Counted from the first letter of the stretch, positions 1-10,317 are shown. The stretch is DNA of 36,149 bases from Didymodactylos carnosus (GCA_905250885.1 CAJNOQ010001093.1:1-36149); one strand, 5' to 3'. Notes: generated by a model not told the origin, from the letters alone. Numbers and translations are program-made.

Positions 1-89
1 ATTGTAGTCTACATTCATGTGCGATAGTGGACGATAATTCTTGATGTGTTTTCTTCAGGTGTGCCTGGTTCATCTTGCTCGGTCAATAA

Positions 90-575
90 TAAAATATCGC
101 AGACAACGTCGAGAACCATTTAGAAACTGCTAATAAGAAAAAGAAAAGTCTATGATGGACATCTATCTAGATTAGCTGAACAATATAAGAAAAGAGATTG
201 GGTCAGTGTCACGAATACTGATCCAAAAATCGTACTTTGTTTAATTCTTTCAAAAAAACAGAAAGGTGATATTCTTTTTATTTAGCATGTCAATTTGGTT
301 TATTATCAACTAGGTTCACCATTGAAAGTCTTGTGGATCTAAGAACGGCTCGTCCTGATGTTTTAAAAAATTTAGATGTATTTAAGCTTAAAGATGAAAT
401 TACTTTTATAGAAGCATCGAAATTGTTTGTTCGTGCAGCGGTAAGTGAAGCAACGTGTGATTGTAAAACGAAATGTGCGACAAAGCACTGTTCATGTAAA
501 AAGCAGGAGTCGCATGTTCAATAAAATGTCATTCAAAAAGAGGTACATGTGAGAATACAAAATAATATCAAAATG
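90..575 (+). pseudogene. Decayed integrase-type transposon C-terminal tail with Cys-rich knuckle
   Basis: A coding remnant reads through 333-524 and ends in a Cys-rich stretch of the form CxCxxxCxxxxCxCKK (about 456-503). The rest of the Cys/His pattern (CxxxCHxxxxCxN) continues in another frame at about 514-556, so at least one frameshift has broken the gene. A stop also interrupts the weak upstream similarity at 90-290. This tail is typical of integrase-bearing elements found in many invertebrate genomes (often annotated KRAB-A domain-containing protein 2-like). The family name is from memory and uncertain; the frameshifted Cys pattern is seen directly. No intact integrase core is present in the window. 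Confidence 0.45.
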
Positions 576-795
576 TGAACCTTCTCTTTTTTTTCTCGTC
601 TTGCCATATAGTCCAGAGTTTAATTTTATTCTTTTTATTCTTTTTCTACTCGCTGTTAGTATTGTTTATTGTTCGATAATAAGAAAGTAACTAAGAAAAA
701 TGTAAATAGTTAATTGTCTTTCTAGGAACTTGCTTACAACACGCTGACTTTCAAACTGTCAGCGCTAGTATCAAAAACGAGTTCTTTCTACAGGA

Positions 796-823
796 CCGGG
801 ACCAAACCTTTTTGGCCCCGTAG
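796..823. repeat. Short GGGACC/GGCCCC inverted-repeat motif
   Basis: The segment contains CGGGACCAAA, a short T-rich spacer and TTTTGGCCCCG, which form an imperfect stem. A closely similar hairpin occurs at 36013-36035 at the other end of the window. It probably belongs to the repeat family that follows at 831-1010. Confidence 0.4.
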
Positions 824-830
824 GCCTGTA

Positions 831-1010
831 ATTCTGGAAGAAGGAAAGCTTAAAAATATCGCGAAGAGAAAAAACATTGCTGCAAGAAGCGATTGTGGGA
901 AATTGACGGAAAAGGAAAAGGTTTTGCGATAGGGATGGGACGGGAATAGTTGACGGAGCGGGACAGGACGTGTTCTGAAAAATGGGTTTCCAGTGCATCT
1001 CTGGTCGACA
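831..1010 (+). repeat. Dispersed repeat, copy 1
   Basis: This stretch starts with ATTCTGGAAGAAGGAAAG and is roughly 80% identical by eye to 29222-29392 in the same orientation. Both end in a segment resembling GACGGAGCGG and then a TTCTGAAAAA box. Reading frames open across it on the minus strand are products of the repeat composition, and no protein family is recognisable. From 1011 to the 3' end of the PH-SH3 gene at 1350 nothing else was seen except that gene's poly(A) signal. Confidence 0.6.
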
Positions 1011-1167
1011 GTATCGTACTCAAGAATATGACGGAGATTCAAACAGCAGAAGGATGACAAAAATATTTTCTCAAAAATGTAGTATGAAATTTATTTTCCA
1101 ACTGTTAGGAGTCCTCTCTGTCGCCGTTCATTGTTGCGCGCGCTCGTTGGAAGTATAAGTATAAGCG

Positions 1168-1173
1168 TTTATT
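1168..1173 (-). terminator. Poly(A) signal of the PH-SH3 adaptor gene
   Basis: AATAAA on the minus strand, about 177 nt beyond the stop codon at 1350, preceded by ATGC. It is the best-placed canonical hexamer for this transcript. Confidence 0.45.
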
Positions 1174-1349
1174 TGCATATAAAATATACTGTTATCGATA
1201 AAAATATACAGTATTCATAAAAATATATAAAGGTTAAAAGTTACCCCATAACAAATAAAAAGATGGAAGACGAATAAAAAAAATATTAGAAAAAACGTTC
1301 CGAAAATAAAGTCACCGTATGATGTGTTATAGCAAAAAACTAAGCTAAC

Positions 1350-4300
1350 TTATTTTTTGCAATAAGCTTGGCAAATATATTCTTTATAAACAAGTCCCAT
1401 TTGTTTACATTTGTCGTTGTATTTACAGCCAACATAATAGTTTTTTCCACTTGTGTTCACTATATGAAGTAAATCTCCAATACTAAACTGTAGTTCATGT
1501 CCTGATTCTTTTATATTATCGTACTGACATACGTAAATATTTTCAGGTTGTTGAAAATCGGTTATGCTCATTGATCTTATAGGTTTATATGACTGGGGTT
1601 TGGGTGGTAGTGGTATCGGATTGGAAACTGGATAAGGGGGCAGAGTGTGGAAGGGAATATGCGATGTTGACTAGAAATAGAACTAATAAATAAATTATTT
1701 CTTTGCTAAAATATTTGAAATACATGCCTTTGGACTAAATAAGATGTATTCCTCTTGAGCTAAAACAGAAAAAAACAACTAGTATAGAAGAAAATAAATC
1801 ACAAAATGTTTCTTACTATTCAGCCATGATACTGCGCCTTTTAGTGATATGATCCAATGCTCGGGTGTATCAGGCAGGTCAACCAAAAACTATAAACAGA
1901 CGAAATATTGAAACATGCGTAAAATAACAGAAAATCACAATTTTACTGTATCACTATTCGAAAGAACATTTATTGAGAATTCTTTCTTGTTCGGTTGTTT
2001 AAATGTATACTCTATAACATCAATAGTTGTTAGATATCTACAATAGAGGTGGGACAGTTCCAGTTCCTAAGAACTGGTCACTAGTTCAGCTCTTTTTGAA
2101 CTGAACTGATATCAGTTCTTTTCAAAAGAACGGGAACTGGTTACTAGTTCTTTTCAAGAATTCAACGTAAAATAAAACCGTTGTAACTAGTTACATTGAC
2201 TTGGTTTGGTCACCACTAAACGTACCATGTACTTCTGGCGCACTACACAACGTCAATGTAAGTAGATTCACCGGTTTTATTTCAATTTTAATCTTTTTGC
2301 AAAGAACTGGTACCAATTCTCGTTCTTTTGAAAAGAACTGGTAAGCTGTTCGCATTCAACAAGAACTGAACTGGAACTGCCCCACCTCTAATCCACAAGC
2401 ACAGAAAAAGCCATCTTTTTCATATTACCTTTATCTAATACAAATGAATGTAAAAGCTGTTTGGACTTTTTTCCATCATATATTTGTAGTACAGCACTTT
2501 TTTCCTTTTTTTCGTTGTTCATAATAGTTAATTCCGCATAGACTGTTGCTTCTAATGTATACTCTTGAAAAAAGAGAGAGAAGGGCTTAGAAAGACATCT
2601 GTGTGGTCGTAGTATTTCGTAGTAACCTACTCATTGACAAGACAGATCGTAAGGCAGACGAATCTAAAAAGAAAAGTCTACATTTGATATCCTATTGTGC
2701 CTGTGAAGGAATCAATTTTATCACAAAACTTGATAAAAACGAGATTCTTCTAAAAGCTTTTCGTAAACATTATTTGTTGAAAACATTTGTAACGTTCCTC
2801 TGGTAAGATGTATGCCAGCAAAGACAATCGGGCGTAATGCTAAAGAAAGTCTTTGTCTCTCTGGTAGAGCTCTGCGGGATCGGGACTAGAGGAAAGAATT
2901 TTACAGGATTGAAATCAAGCTTACGGGACGAGATCGGAGTATTTCTTTTTCCAATTTATTGGAACTATATTTCATTATTACAAACAAAAATAAAAATAAA
3001 AGTTTTCGGGACTTAAAGCGATCGGAATTAAGCCTGTAGAAAGGGATCCGGATAGGAATTGGAGAAAAGATTTGCTCGGAATTACGGTAGAGTTTTACCC
3101 TTCGAGACGGGATCAGGACGAAAAAACTCAATCCCGCAGGGTTCTATTCTGTGGACCTTTTCTCATCGAACNTTGCTCGGAATTACGGTAGAGTTTTACC
3201 CTTCGAGACGGGATCAGGACGAAAAAACTCAATCCCGCAGGGTTCTATTCTGTGGACCTTTTCTCATCGAACTTTTGATTATACATACCTCTTTTGACAT
3301 GAAGATCACCTTTCATAATAACATTGCTTGTTTGACACTTAGATATTGTACTTTCGGATGACGAAACAGAAGTTCCTTCTTTCGTACTAATATTAGATCC
3401 ATCGCCACTGTTGCCGCCACTATCACCTTTACAAAAATAAAAATAAAAGTTTTCGGGACTTAAAGCGATCGGAATTAAGCCTGTAGAAAGGGATCCGGAT
3501 AGGAATTGGAGAAAAGATTTGCTCGGAATTACGGTAGAGTTTTACCCTTCGAGACGGGATCAGGACGAAAAAACTCAATCCCGCAGGGTTCTATTCTGTG
3601 GACCTTTTCTCATCGAACTTTTGATTATACATACCTCTTTTGACACGAAGATCACCTTTCATAATAACATTGCTTGCTTGAGACATAGATATTGTACTTT
3701 CGGGTGACGAAACAGAAGTTCCTTCTTTCGTACTAATATTAGATCCATCACCACTGTTGCCTCCACTATCACCTTTACAAGCAAAATCTTTCGGTTTTAT
3801 ATCGTGGATATTTGGAGATGATAAACCACTAGCAAATGGTTCATAAAAATGCTCTAATTCTGTGTGCGCTGCTATAATTTCTTCAATTTTATTAAGCAAA
3901 TAAGTTTTTTCAATTTTATTGTGGGGATAGTTTTTGATATCTGAAAGGTTATACATTGTGTTCTGTATTTGAGTAAAAAATCTAGCATGATTTACAAAAA
4001 GTTGTAGCAAAAGGGCTGAAAATCATACAGATTTTGTACAGATCGTTCAGCTCTTATGATCTATGCAAGCCGCATCGAATTCTGAGGAAACTGAGTTTTA
4101 TTCTTATAGTGGAAATGGCGCTGTTTTTTTTACTCTTCATCTATTTAACTACTTTAAAGACATTGTCTCCTCCGATGTATTTCTTAACCGTTCTACCACT
4201 CAGACAAAACCTCGTGAGATTTATATTAAAAAATACAGTAATGATAATGACACAGTATCTCAAACACATTGGATTTTCAGAGTCCTGTATCTAAAGAATT

Positions 4301-6599
4301 CTTCATGAACGTACTATTTTGCCAGAAAATATGATATGCAATTTTTAATAGTATAGTATTAATAGGGGAGCGGGCAAAAATAGTTGAATAGGATCACCTT
4401 AAACTAAACAAAAACGCAATTTTTTTATGTATAGATGACATTTTAGTTTAACTTGAACACTAAATAACTTATACTGTAAAAGTACTTAGGGCTATCCAAA
4501 AGTAGTGAGGGAGGTACTATTTTTTCTTATAGAAAGCTTGAAAATTTTTTCTTTTTTTTATGAACAGATAGAGCGTCTTTCGCTCTATTTCTATGCTATT
4601 TTGATCACTTCAACTAATATCATAATAATAAAATTTCGATAAGATCTGTTTCTTTCGCATATGTGCTGATAGCATGAATGCTCGTAAGTACTTTTTGAAT
4701 AACGTTTGATAGCAACAAGATAGAGAGCTGCGATTTTCACCATTGGAAAGAGGAGATGAAGGCGCATCGAACTGTAGATTACTGATTTTTCTAATATGAT
4801 TTCTGAAGTGTTTTTATTCAATTTTCTAACCGTCGGAAAAATGCTTTTTTTATGAAAAAAAGAAAAAACAGAAAGGTTGATCGAAAATCGTAGTAGAGGT
4901 TCGTCTAGAATATGTATTATCCCCAAATAATTAAATTTACACCTGAGTCTTTCGTAGTTTGTAGATCTTCGATTAGCGGTTTGAATGTGAACCTGATTAT
5001 TGGAAATTCACTGTAAACAACTCACGGGATAGGTTTGTTCTTTAAAAGGTCAACTAAAAACCTTACAAAAAACAGATTAGAAAATCCGTAATATATGGTT
5101 CAATGCGTCTTCATCTCCTCTTTCCAACGGTGAAAATCACAGTTCTCTATCTTATTGCTATTAAACATTATTCAAAAAATACTCACGAGCATTCATGTTC
5201 ATGCTACCAGCACATATGCGAAAGAAACAGATCTTATCGAAATTTTATTATTATGATATTGGTTGAAATGATCAAATAGCATAGAAAAATATTATAAAAA
5301 ATATTTTTAGTTCATAAAAAAAGAAAAATTTTTCAAGCTTTCGATAAGAAAAAATAGTACCTCTCTCACTACTTTTGGATAGCCCTAAGTAGAACTCAGT
5401 TTTCTCAAAACCAGCAATGGACCTGCTTACATACCCTAGATAAATAGATTTTGAAAATCCGGGTAAGAATCTTATCTGACTCTTATCAAATTTTTATACA
5501 AGATTGGTCAAGAGTCATGCAAGAATCTTATAAGGATGCCATAAGTTCATAGGAGTTCAACAAGATTGGTCACAGAACTCTTACATAATTTTTATCAAAT
5601 TCTTACACGAATCCTAGTAAATTTCTAGGGAATCTTAGAAGAGCTGTACGTTTTTTTTATATTTTCATGATTTTACATTTTTTTGCTTTCTAGTTTTTTA
5701 TTTTATCAGTTTTTATCAATTCTAAAGTATCTGAACGATTATAAACGATATAAAACTAATAGTCAATGGCGTAGTTTCTACTAAAACGTTTGAGTTTATA
5801 TTTTCTAAAGAGTGGATAAGGGCTCATTTGCACTACCCTAGTGAAAGTACTCATACAATGAGTACGACTTTACTCATAATTCGTCCATAAGTACTCATAT
5901 TAGTACTACTAACAATTTTTCAGTATTGTTGGTATAAACTTTATTTGAAAAAGAAAATCTTAATACAGATCAAAATCGCGATCCAATGGATCACATTGTC
6001 TCAATTTGCAAAAGAGCCTTAATGAACGGATGAGTAGAAAAGTTAGTATTGTTACTCAGTGAGTACTCAGTTACTCATGAGTATTTTGTCAAAAGTTATG
6101 TGAGTACACAACAATACCCAAGCATGAGTACTCAAACTCCCACAGTACTTGTTACTCACACTTGCGTACATTCACTACGCTAGTCGTCAATTTACAAAAA
6201 ATATTTTCAGCCTAAGAATTCGATAAAATAACGTAAGAATTTCGCAAAATTCTAGCTGAATTCTTATAAACTTCCTATGGCATTCTTATACGATTCTTAA
6301 AAAGTGCTCAACAGTTCTTGACAAATCTTGTTCGAGGATCTGTTAAGAGCCGAGTAAGATTCTGATCTGAGTCTGCATGGATACTTACGGGATTTTTATA
6401 AGATTATTAGTTAACTTTTAAATAACAATCGATGGCTAGGAAAGAAACTTTACAAATACTAGCTGATTTCGGTACTTTCACCACAACTTTTATAAACCAA
6501 GGTACATTCTAGATGAACTTATCAATTTGTAAAACAAATATATACAGTCATACCTTGAAAAAATTCAGATATTTTATCGATAAGTACTTCATCTGGCAT
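1350..6599 (-). CDS. PH-SH3 adaptor protein, SKAP1/2-like layout
   Basis: Seven coding exons on the minus strand: 6599-6554, 4015-3635, 2563-2429, 2011-1947, 1889-1817, 1759-1728 and 1670-1350. All join in phase to 350 aa, close to SKAP1/2 (about 359). Order: helical N-terminal region (aa 1-80), low-complexity Ser/Gly linker, PH domain (about 130-232, from IMKGDLRVKR to the C-terminal helix EHWIISLKGAVSWL), Pro-rich linker (245-280), SH3 domain (about 289-345, with ELQFSIGD and GLVYKEYI). SKAP proteins are cytosolic scaffolds downstream of Src kinases; that role is inferred from layout only. A BAR-PH-SH3 protein lacking RhoGAP is an alternative. The start is an ATG in a good context (ACCATGCC); the first exon is open back to an acceptor at 6646, so the protein could be longer. 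Intron 6 uses a GC donor (AAG|GCATGT). The large introns are packed with transposons. Confidence 0.65.
2044..2390. mobile_element. hAT-type MITE in intron 3 of the PH-SH3 gene, copy 1
   Basis: This 347-bp element has terminal inverted repeats TAGAGGTGGGACAGTTCCAG and, at the right end, GGAACTGCCCCACCTCTA. It is flanked by 8-bp target duplications ATCTACAA (2036-2043) and ATCCACAA (2391-2398, one mismatch). An 8-bp duplication and a termini core of AGGTGGG are typical of hAT elements. The interior is full of AGAACTGGT/ACCAGTTCT boxes and has no coding capacity, so the element is non-autonomous. A second copy lies at 12687-12976. Confidence 0.85.
2985..3434. repeat. Tandem duplication, diverged copy
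   Basis: This block repeats the sequence of 3435-3780 (T-rich lead, a GGGACT/GGGATCC-rich dispersed repeat segment, then 138-150 nt of coding exon). The unit is about 346 nt. This copy has an extra 100-nt internal repeat (3072-3171 repeated as 3173-3272) joined through the ambiguous base N at 3172. It lies in the intron between the second and third coding exons of the PH-SH3 gene. Confidence 0.8.
3289..3426 (-). other. Duplicated 138-nt exon-like cassette in the PH-SH3 gene
   Basis: This is a copy of the 3' part of coding exon 2 (3635-3772), with about seven substitutions over the duplicated stretch, five of them changing the protein. It keeps the donor (AAAAGAG|GTATGT). Its upstream junction places a T-rich tract directly before AAAG|GTGATAG, which resembles a 3' splice site. 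The cassette is 138 nt, open in frame, and enters and leaves in phase 1, the phase of the flanking introns. It could therefore be included without breaking the protein; whether it is used cannot be told from sequence. Confidence 0.5.
4063..4311 (+). other. Unidentified 81-codon ORF antisense in an intron
   Basis: An ATG-started open frame of 81 codons lies on the strand opposite the PH-SH3 gene, inside its largest intron. It is rich in Ser, Thr, Tyr and Asn, with no motif, signal peptide or membrane segment that I recognise, and no flanking splice sites that clearly extend it. It could be a relic of an inserted element or chance. Confidence 0.15.
4485..5389. mobile_element. Long-arm fold-back element with TA target duplication
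   Basis: Inverted arms of about 318 bp (4485-4802 and 5070-5389) are separated by a spacer of about 270 bp. The termini are CTTAGGGCTATCC and GGATAGCCCTAAG, and both ends are flanked by TA (4483-4484 and 5390-5391). A TA duplication points to Tc1/mariner-type mobilisation. The arms are roughly 85-90% identical by eye and carry no transposase, so the element is non-autonomous. The open minus-strand frame at 4591-4926 lies largely in the left arm and is not a gene. Confidence 0.8.
5440..6420. mobile_element. Second, older fold-back element with a nested inner inverted repeat
   Basis: The left flank (5440-5640) and right flank (6205-6415) are diverged inverted copies. For example ACAAGATTGGTCAAGAG on the left matches ACAAGATTTGTCAAGAAC read from the other strand on the right, and the ATAAGGATGCCATAAG region has a similar partner. 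Inside it, 5830-6185 forms another inverted pair starting with TAGTGAAAGTACTCAT and rich in GAGTACTC/TACTCAT motifs, as if a second element inserted into the first. No protein is encoded. Exact ends are uncertain. Confidence 0.5.
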
Positions 6600-6682
6600 G
6601 GTGAATTTTGATATTGTGATTAATTGTTGAAAGAAATGAAACACATCTGAAACGTAAACCGTCGATCATTTGAAGGATACTT

Positions 6683-6737
6683 CTACAGATTGATCACACC
6701 CACAACACAGTAGGGGGGAGGGGTGATCGATCTGTAC
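6683..6737. repeat. Imperfect inverted repeat
   Basis: ACAGATTGATCACACCC and GGGGTGATCGATCTGTAC are near reverse complements around a G-rich spacer. They lie just upstream of the first recognised exon of the PH-SH3 gene. The following 6750-6930 is rich in TAGCTA/TATCG words but shows no clear unit. Confidence 0.4.
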
Positions 6738-7120
6738 CCAAGCCAAAAAATGCCTTTGAGAATATCTAGCTACAAAAATATGTTATCGGACGATATCGGC
6801 TTGTGGTAGCTAACTATCCGTGCCACTTTTATTGAGTTAGCTAGGTATATCTAGTAATGTATCGTGTTAGCTATCTATATCACCCGATAGTAAATAACCT
6901 GATTTGAATTGCCAGCTAGCTATATCGCTCGATAGTTGATATTTTTTTCTGCTTGAGAAGAATCATTTGAAGATAGGTGCAACAAGATTTCAATTTAGCT
7001 GTAGATTTTGCTTGAAATCAAATTTTGTTATGAATAGAATCTAAAAGTTAATCGAAGATAATCCAGTTATCTGTTCTACAGCCACAAAACAATGAGTCTT
7101 TCAATGAGATTTAACAATAA

Positions 7121-7327
7121 TTGTCAATATCAGCAGAATTGATAAAACAATATGACTCAACGCAGCTGTCAAATAGTAATTTGCCAATTAGTGATTTGAA
7201 TTGTAGATGGAGGAAGAAAGTAAATGAACAACACGATCGTTTATTATACTCTCCAGAGTTTACCCATTATCAGAATCTTTTGCGTGCGACTTATTATCAA
7301 ATTACAACTAGCCGAATCCAAACATAA
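7121..7327 (+). other. Unidentified open frame, possible terminal exon
   Basis: A 63-68 codon open frame follows a plausible 3' splice site (ATATCAG at about 7133) and ends in a stop at 7325. The predicted peptide is polar and unrecognised. No convincing upstream exon was found, and it lies between the divergent PH-SH3 and UBA3 genes. The stretch 7328-7780 after it shows nothing else before the UBA3 leader. Confidence 0.2.
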
Positions 7328-7780
7328 CAGTTAAGATCAACAGCAAACGATACATCAAATCATTTAAATCAACATGAAAAAATCCGAATATTTGGTTATT
7401 CATAGAGCCTTGATTTAGATTTTTCTCTTCGTGTATTTTTCACTAATATAAGTAAAACATAAAATGCGAACAATATAAACTACGATGAAAAAATGATGAA
7501 GTTGAATTACATAAAAATTGTGCCTTCAGCAGTCTGTTTTAAGCATTTATGATGAAAATATATGATAAGAAATGAGTGTTTGAAAAAGAGGAAGTCATTT
7601 TGGACAGAGTAGCCTGACTCTATTCTATAATACTCTCTGTTATTATACCGAAATTTCGAAAATATTGAAGCAGATGACGCCCAGTGTCAGTTATAGATGA
7701 TTAAAAAAAAGATATCCTGTTACCACCATTTTTCTTCTAAGGTTAATCTACAACCAGTTTTCATTCTAGATATCTTAATC

Positions 7781-7794
7781 ATGAGTCATTGGAG
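7781..7794 (+). promoter_or_regulatory. Probable UBA3 5' leader exon end with short upstream ORF
   Basis: ATGAGTCATTGGAG is followed by a strong donor (GTAAGT at 7795). Spliced to the acceptor at 8057-8058, it would make a five-codon upstream ORF whose TGA stop overlaps the main UBA3 ATG as ATGA. That is a possible reinitiation arrangement; it depends on the inferred leader intron 7795-8058. Confidence 0.45.
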
Positions 7795-8058
7795 GTAAGT
7801 TTCAGGAAGGAAAGTAATAAGTCAGCGAACGGTTCACAATAGACAATTTAGTTTTTAAATAGTAAAAATATTCGCATTTCGATGGTTTCCTTGACTGAAT
7901 GCCTTTTGTTTCTTGAAGTGCTTGAATTTGGGTACAGATCCCGCAATGATAAAGGTTTTTCGTCGTTCATAAAAAGTATTTTTAACGTTGTTTCTTTCAC
8001 ATAAGAAAAAAAGTTCAAAATCAATTAATGCTAATAGTTTCCTTGATTTTGTTTTCAG

Positions 8059-10317
8059 ATGACTGTACCAACCGTCGAAACGAGAAGTGCAAACAATTGC
8101 AATGAAACGAATTCACCAAAACGATGGTCACATATAAGACGTGTGTTAGAACGTCCTGGACCGTTTTCTGACCCTGCTTTTGAGCCATCAACAGAGGTAA
8201 AATCAACCAGTTGTCTATTTCTATTTGACAATTGAAAACTTTGCATTTATTCAGATATTACCGTTTTTGGAATCAATGAAAATTCTTATTATTGGAGCTG
8301 GCGGTTTGGGTTGTGAATTATTAAAAGATTTGGTCTGTTCACGTTTTTATGAGCTACTGAAAGTGACATATGTCTTGGTTGTTTTTTAGGCTTTAATGGG
8401 TTTTCGACAAATTAGTATTATTGATATGGATACAATTGATTTAGCAAATTTAAATCGTCAATTTTTATTTAAGTAAGGAATGAATGAACGAAGTACTACT
8501 TTCCAGTTTTCTCTATTAGTTTAATCAGCAACTCTTTCAACAAAACTTCAAATGTTACCTACTAATTAACCATAATATAAACTGTTTCTATTCTAGATTC
8601 AAAGATATTGGTAAACCAAAAGCAGAAGTAGCAGCTAAATTTATTATGAATCGAATTCCTGCTTGTAAAGTAACGCCGTACGCAAATTAGAATGTTTATT
8701 TTTAAATTTTTTTAAAATTCTGTTCTTTATTTTTTGTGTAGATATGTTGCACGAATTGAAGATTTTGATGGGTCCTTCTACACTCGTGAGAAAAGTATTT
8801 TTCAAAGTTTTTCTTTGTTTTTTATTTGATCGTGTATGTTAAGAGTTTCGAATTGTTGTTTGTGGCCTTGATTCAGTGATAGCTAGACGATGGATCAATA
8901 GTATGTTAGTAAGTCTGGATAGAACTTATATATAAATCTCTTTCTAAACACATTTTGTTCTTTGTTTTAGGTCACACTACTTACGTATGATGATGAAACC
9001 AATCAAGTTGATCCATCAACAATAATACCACTAGTCGATGGGGGTACAGAAGGTTTTAAAGGAAATGCTCGTGTTATTTATCCAGGTATTACTGCTTGTA
9101 TTGAATGTAACTTGGATTTATTTCCGCCACAGGTACATGTGAAATTAACTATTGATGCAGTTCAAAGTTTATAAAAATAGCATCATTTTAGGTTGCCTAT
9201 CCAATGTGTACATTAGCCAATCAACCACGATTACCAGAACATTGCGTGGAATGGGTAACAGTTTTACATTGGAAAGAGCACAATCCATTTGGAAAAGGTA
9301 AACATGATGTTTTTTTTAAAGTATTAATTATAATGTTCTTTGCTCTTTGTAGATGTTCGTATTGATGGAGATAGTGTACAACATATTCAATGGATTTATG
9401 AGCGAGCACTTGAGAGAGCAAAAACATACAAAATAACTGGCATTACATTTCGGTTTACACAAGGTGTTGTTAAAAGAATTATACCGGCAGTGGCATCAAC
9501 AAATGCAATTGTGGCATCCATATCCGCAACAGAAGTTTTCAAATTAGCAACACGGTCAGTATTTTGTTATTCACTTCTTTATTATATCTGTTCCTCTATT
9601 CTATTTTAGTTCCGTAATTCTAATGAATAATTATACCATTTTCAACGATATTGAAGGCATTTATACTTATACATTTGAAGCAGAAAAAAAAGTAAATTTG
9701 AATCTTCTTTCTTCAAATTATAATCTTCTTTTTGTTTTTAGAGTAATTGTCCAGTATGCTCTACAATCCCTCAGAAAATAGAATTAAACGAAACATCCAA
9801 ATTACAGGAAGTTCTTGATACATTAATCGAAAGATAGTAAGCATTTTGGAAACTTTAATTTTTCTATTTATAATAGATAATTGTTGAAGAAAGAAAAATA
9901 CTAGTAATGGTCAGATAGAAAATTTCTTATCTTTATATTTACTTGAATATATGGTTATTGAAGAATTTACGAATTAATAATTCATAAAATATCTGCTCGA
10001 TTTCTTTTTAGCAATTTGATATCACCAGGAATAACCACAGCCGATAATGAAGGTCAAAATCGAACATTGTATATGATATCTACTCAACAATTTGAAGAAA
10101 TAACAAAACCTAATTTGAACAAAACATTACAAGGTATACGAACTGTTTTGTATTAAACTCCAAAAAAAATTTTCTTATATACTTCATTTTAGAACTTAAT
10201 CTTACTGATGGTACAGAATTAACGGTTGTTGATAAGACAAGAGCAAATCCTATGAGAATTTTTCTTCATATAACTTCGTCAATGGAAACAACCAGCAAAG
10301 ATTTAATTTATACTTGA
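8059..10317 (+). CDS. UBA3: NEDD8-activating enzyme E1 catalytic subunit
   Basis: UBA3 pairs with NAE1/APPBP1, adenylates NEDD8, carries it as a thioester and passes it to UBE2M; the product drives cullin neddylation. Thirteen coding exons: 8059-8196, 8255-8332, 8390-8472, 8597-8677, 8742-8785, 8844-8908, 8971-9132, 9192-9297, 9353-9554, 9610-9691, 9742-9836, 10012-10133, 10193-10317. All are GT-AG and in phase, giving 460 aa (human 463). Visible features: nucleotide-binding [13 protein letters not shown] (about aa 60), the following [28 protein letters not shown], the CxxC pairs CIEC and CPVC expected to bind zinc, and the catalytic Cys222 in YPMCTLA. The C-terminal ubiquitin-fold domain is complete. 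The ATG at 8059 directly follows an acceptor. Nothing looks broken; the gene is well conserved. Confidence 0.97.

Noticed and set aside
771-1060. Two overlapping minus-strand open frames
   Set aside because: They lie in a dispersed repeat that is open in several frames, and the second copy at 29222-29392 does not preserve the same protein.
2603-2806. Plus-strand open frame inside the PH-SH3 intron
   Set aside because: Charged peptide without recognisable motif, no ATG start and no splice context; possibly transposon debris.
4591-4926. 111-codon minus-strand frame
   Set aside because: It falls largely in one arm of the TA-flanked fold-back element; the other arm does not keep it open.
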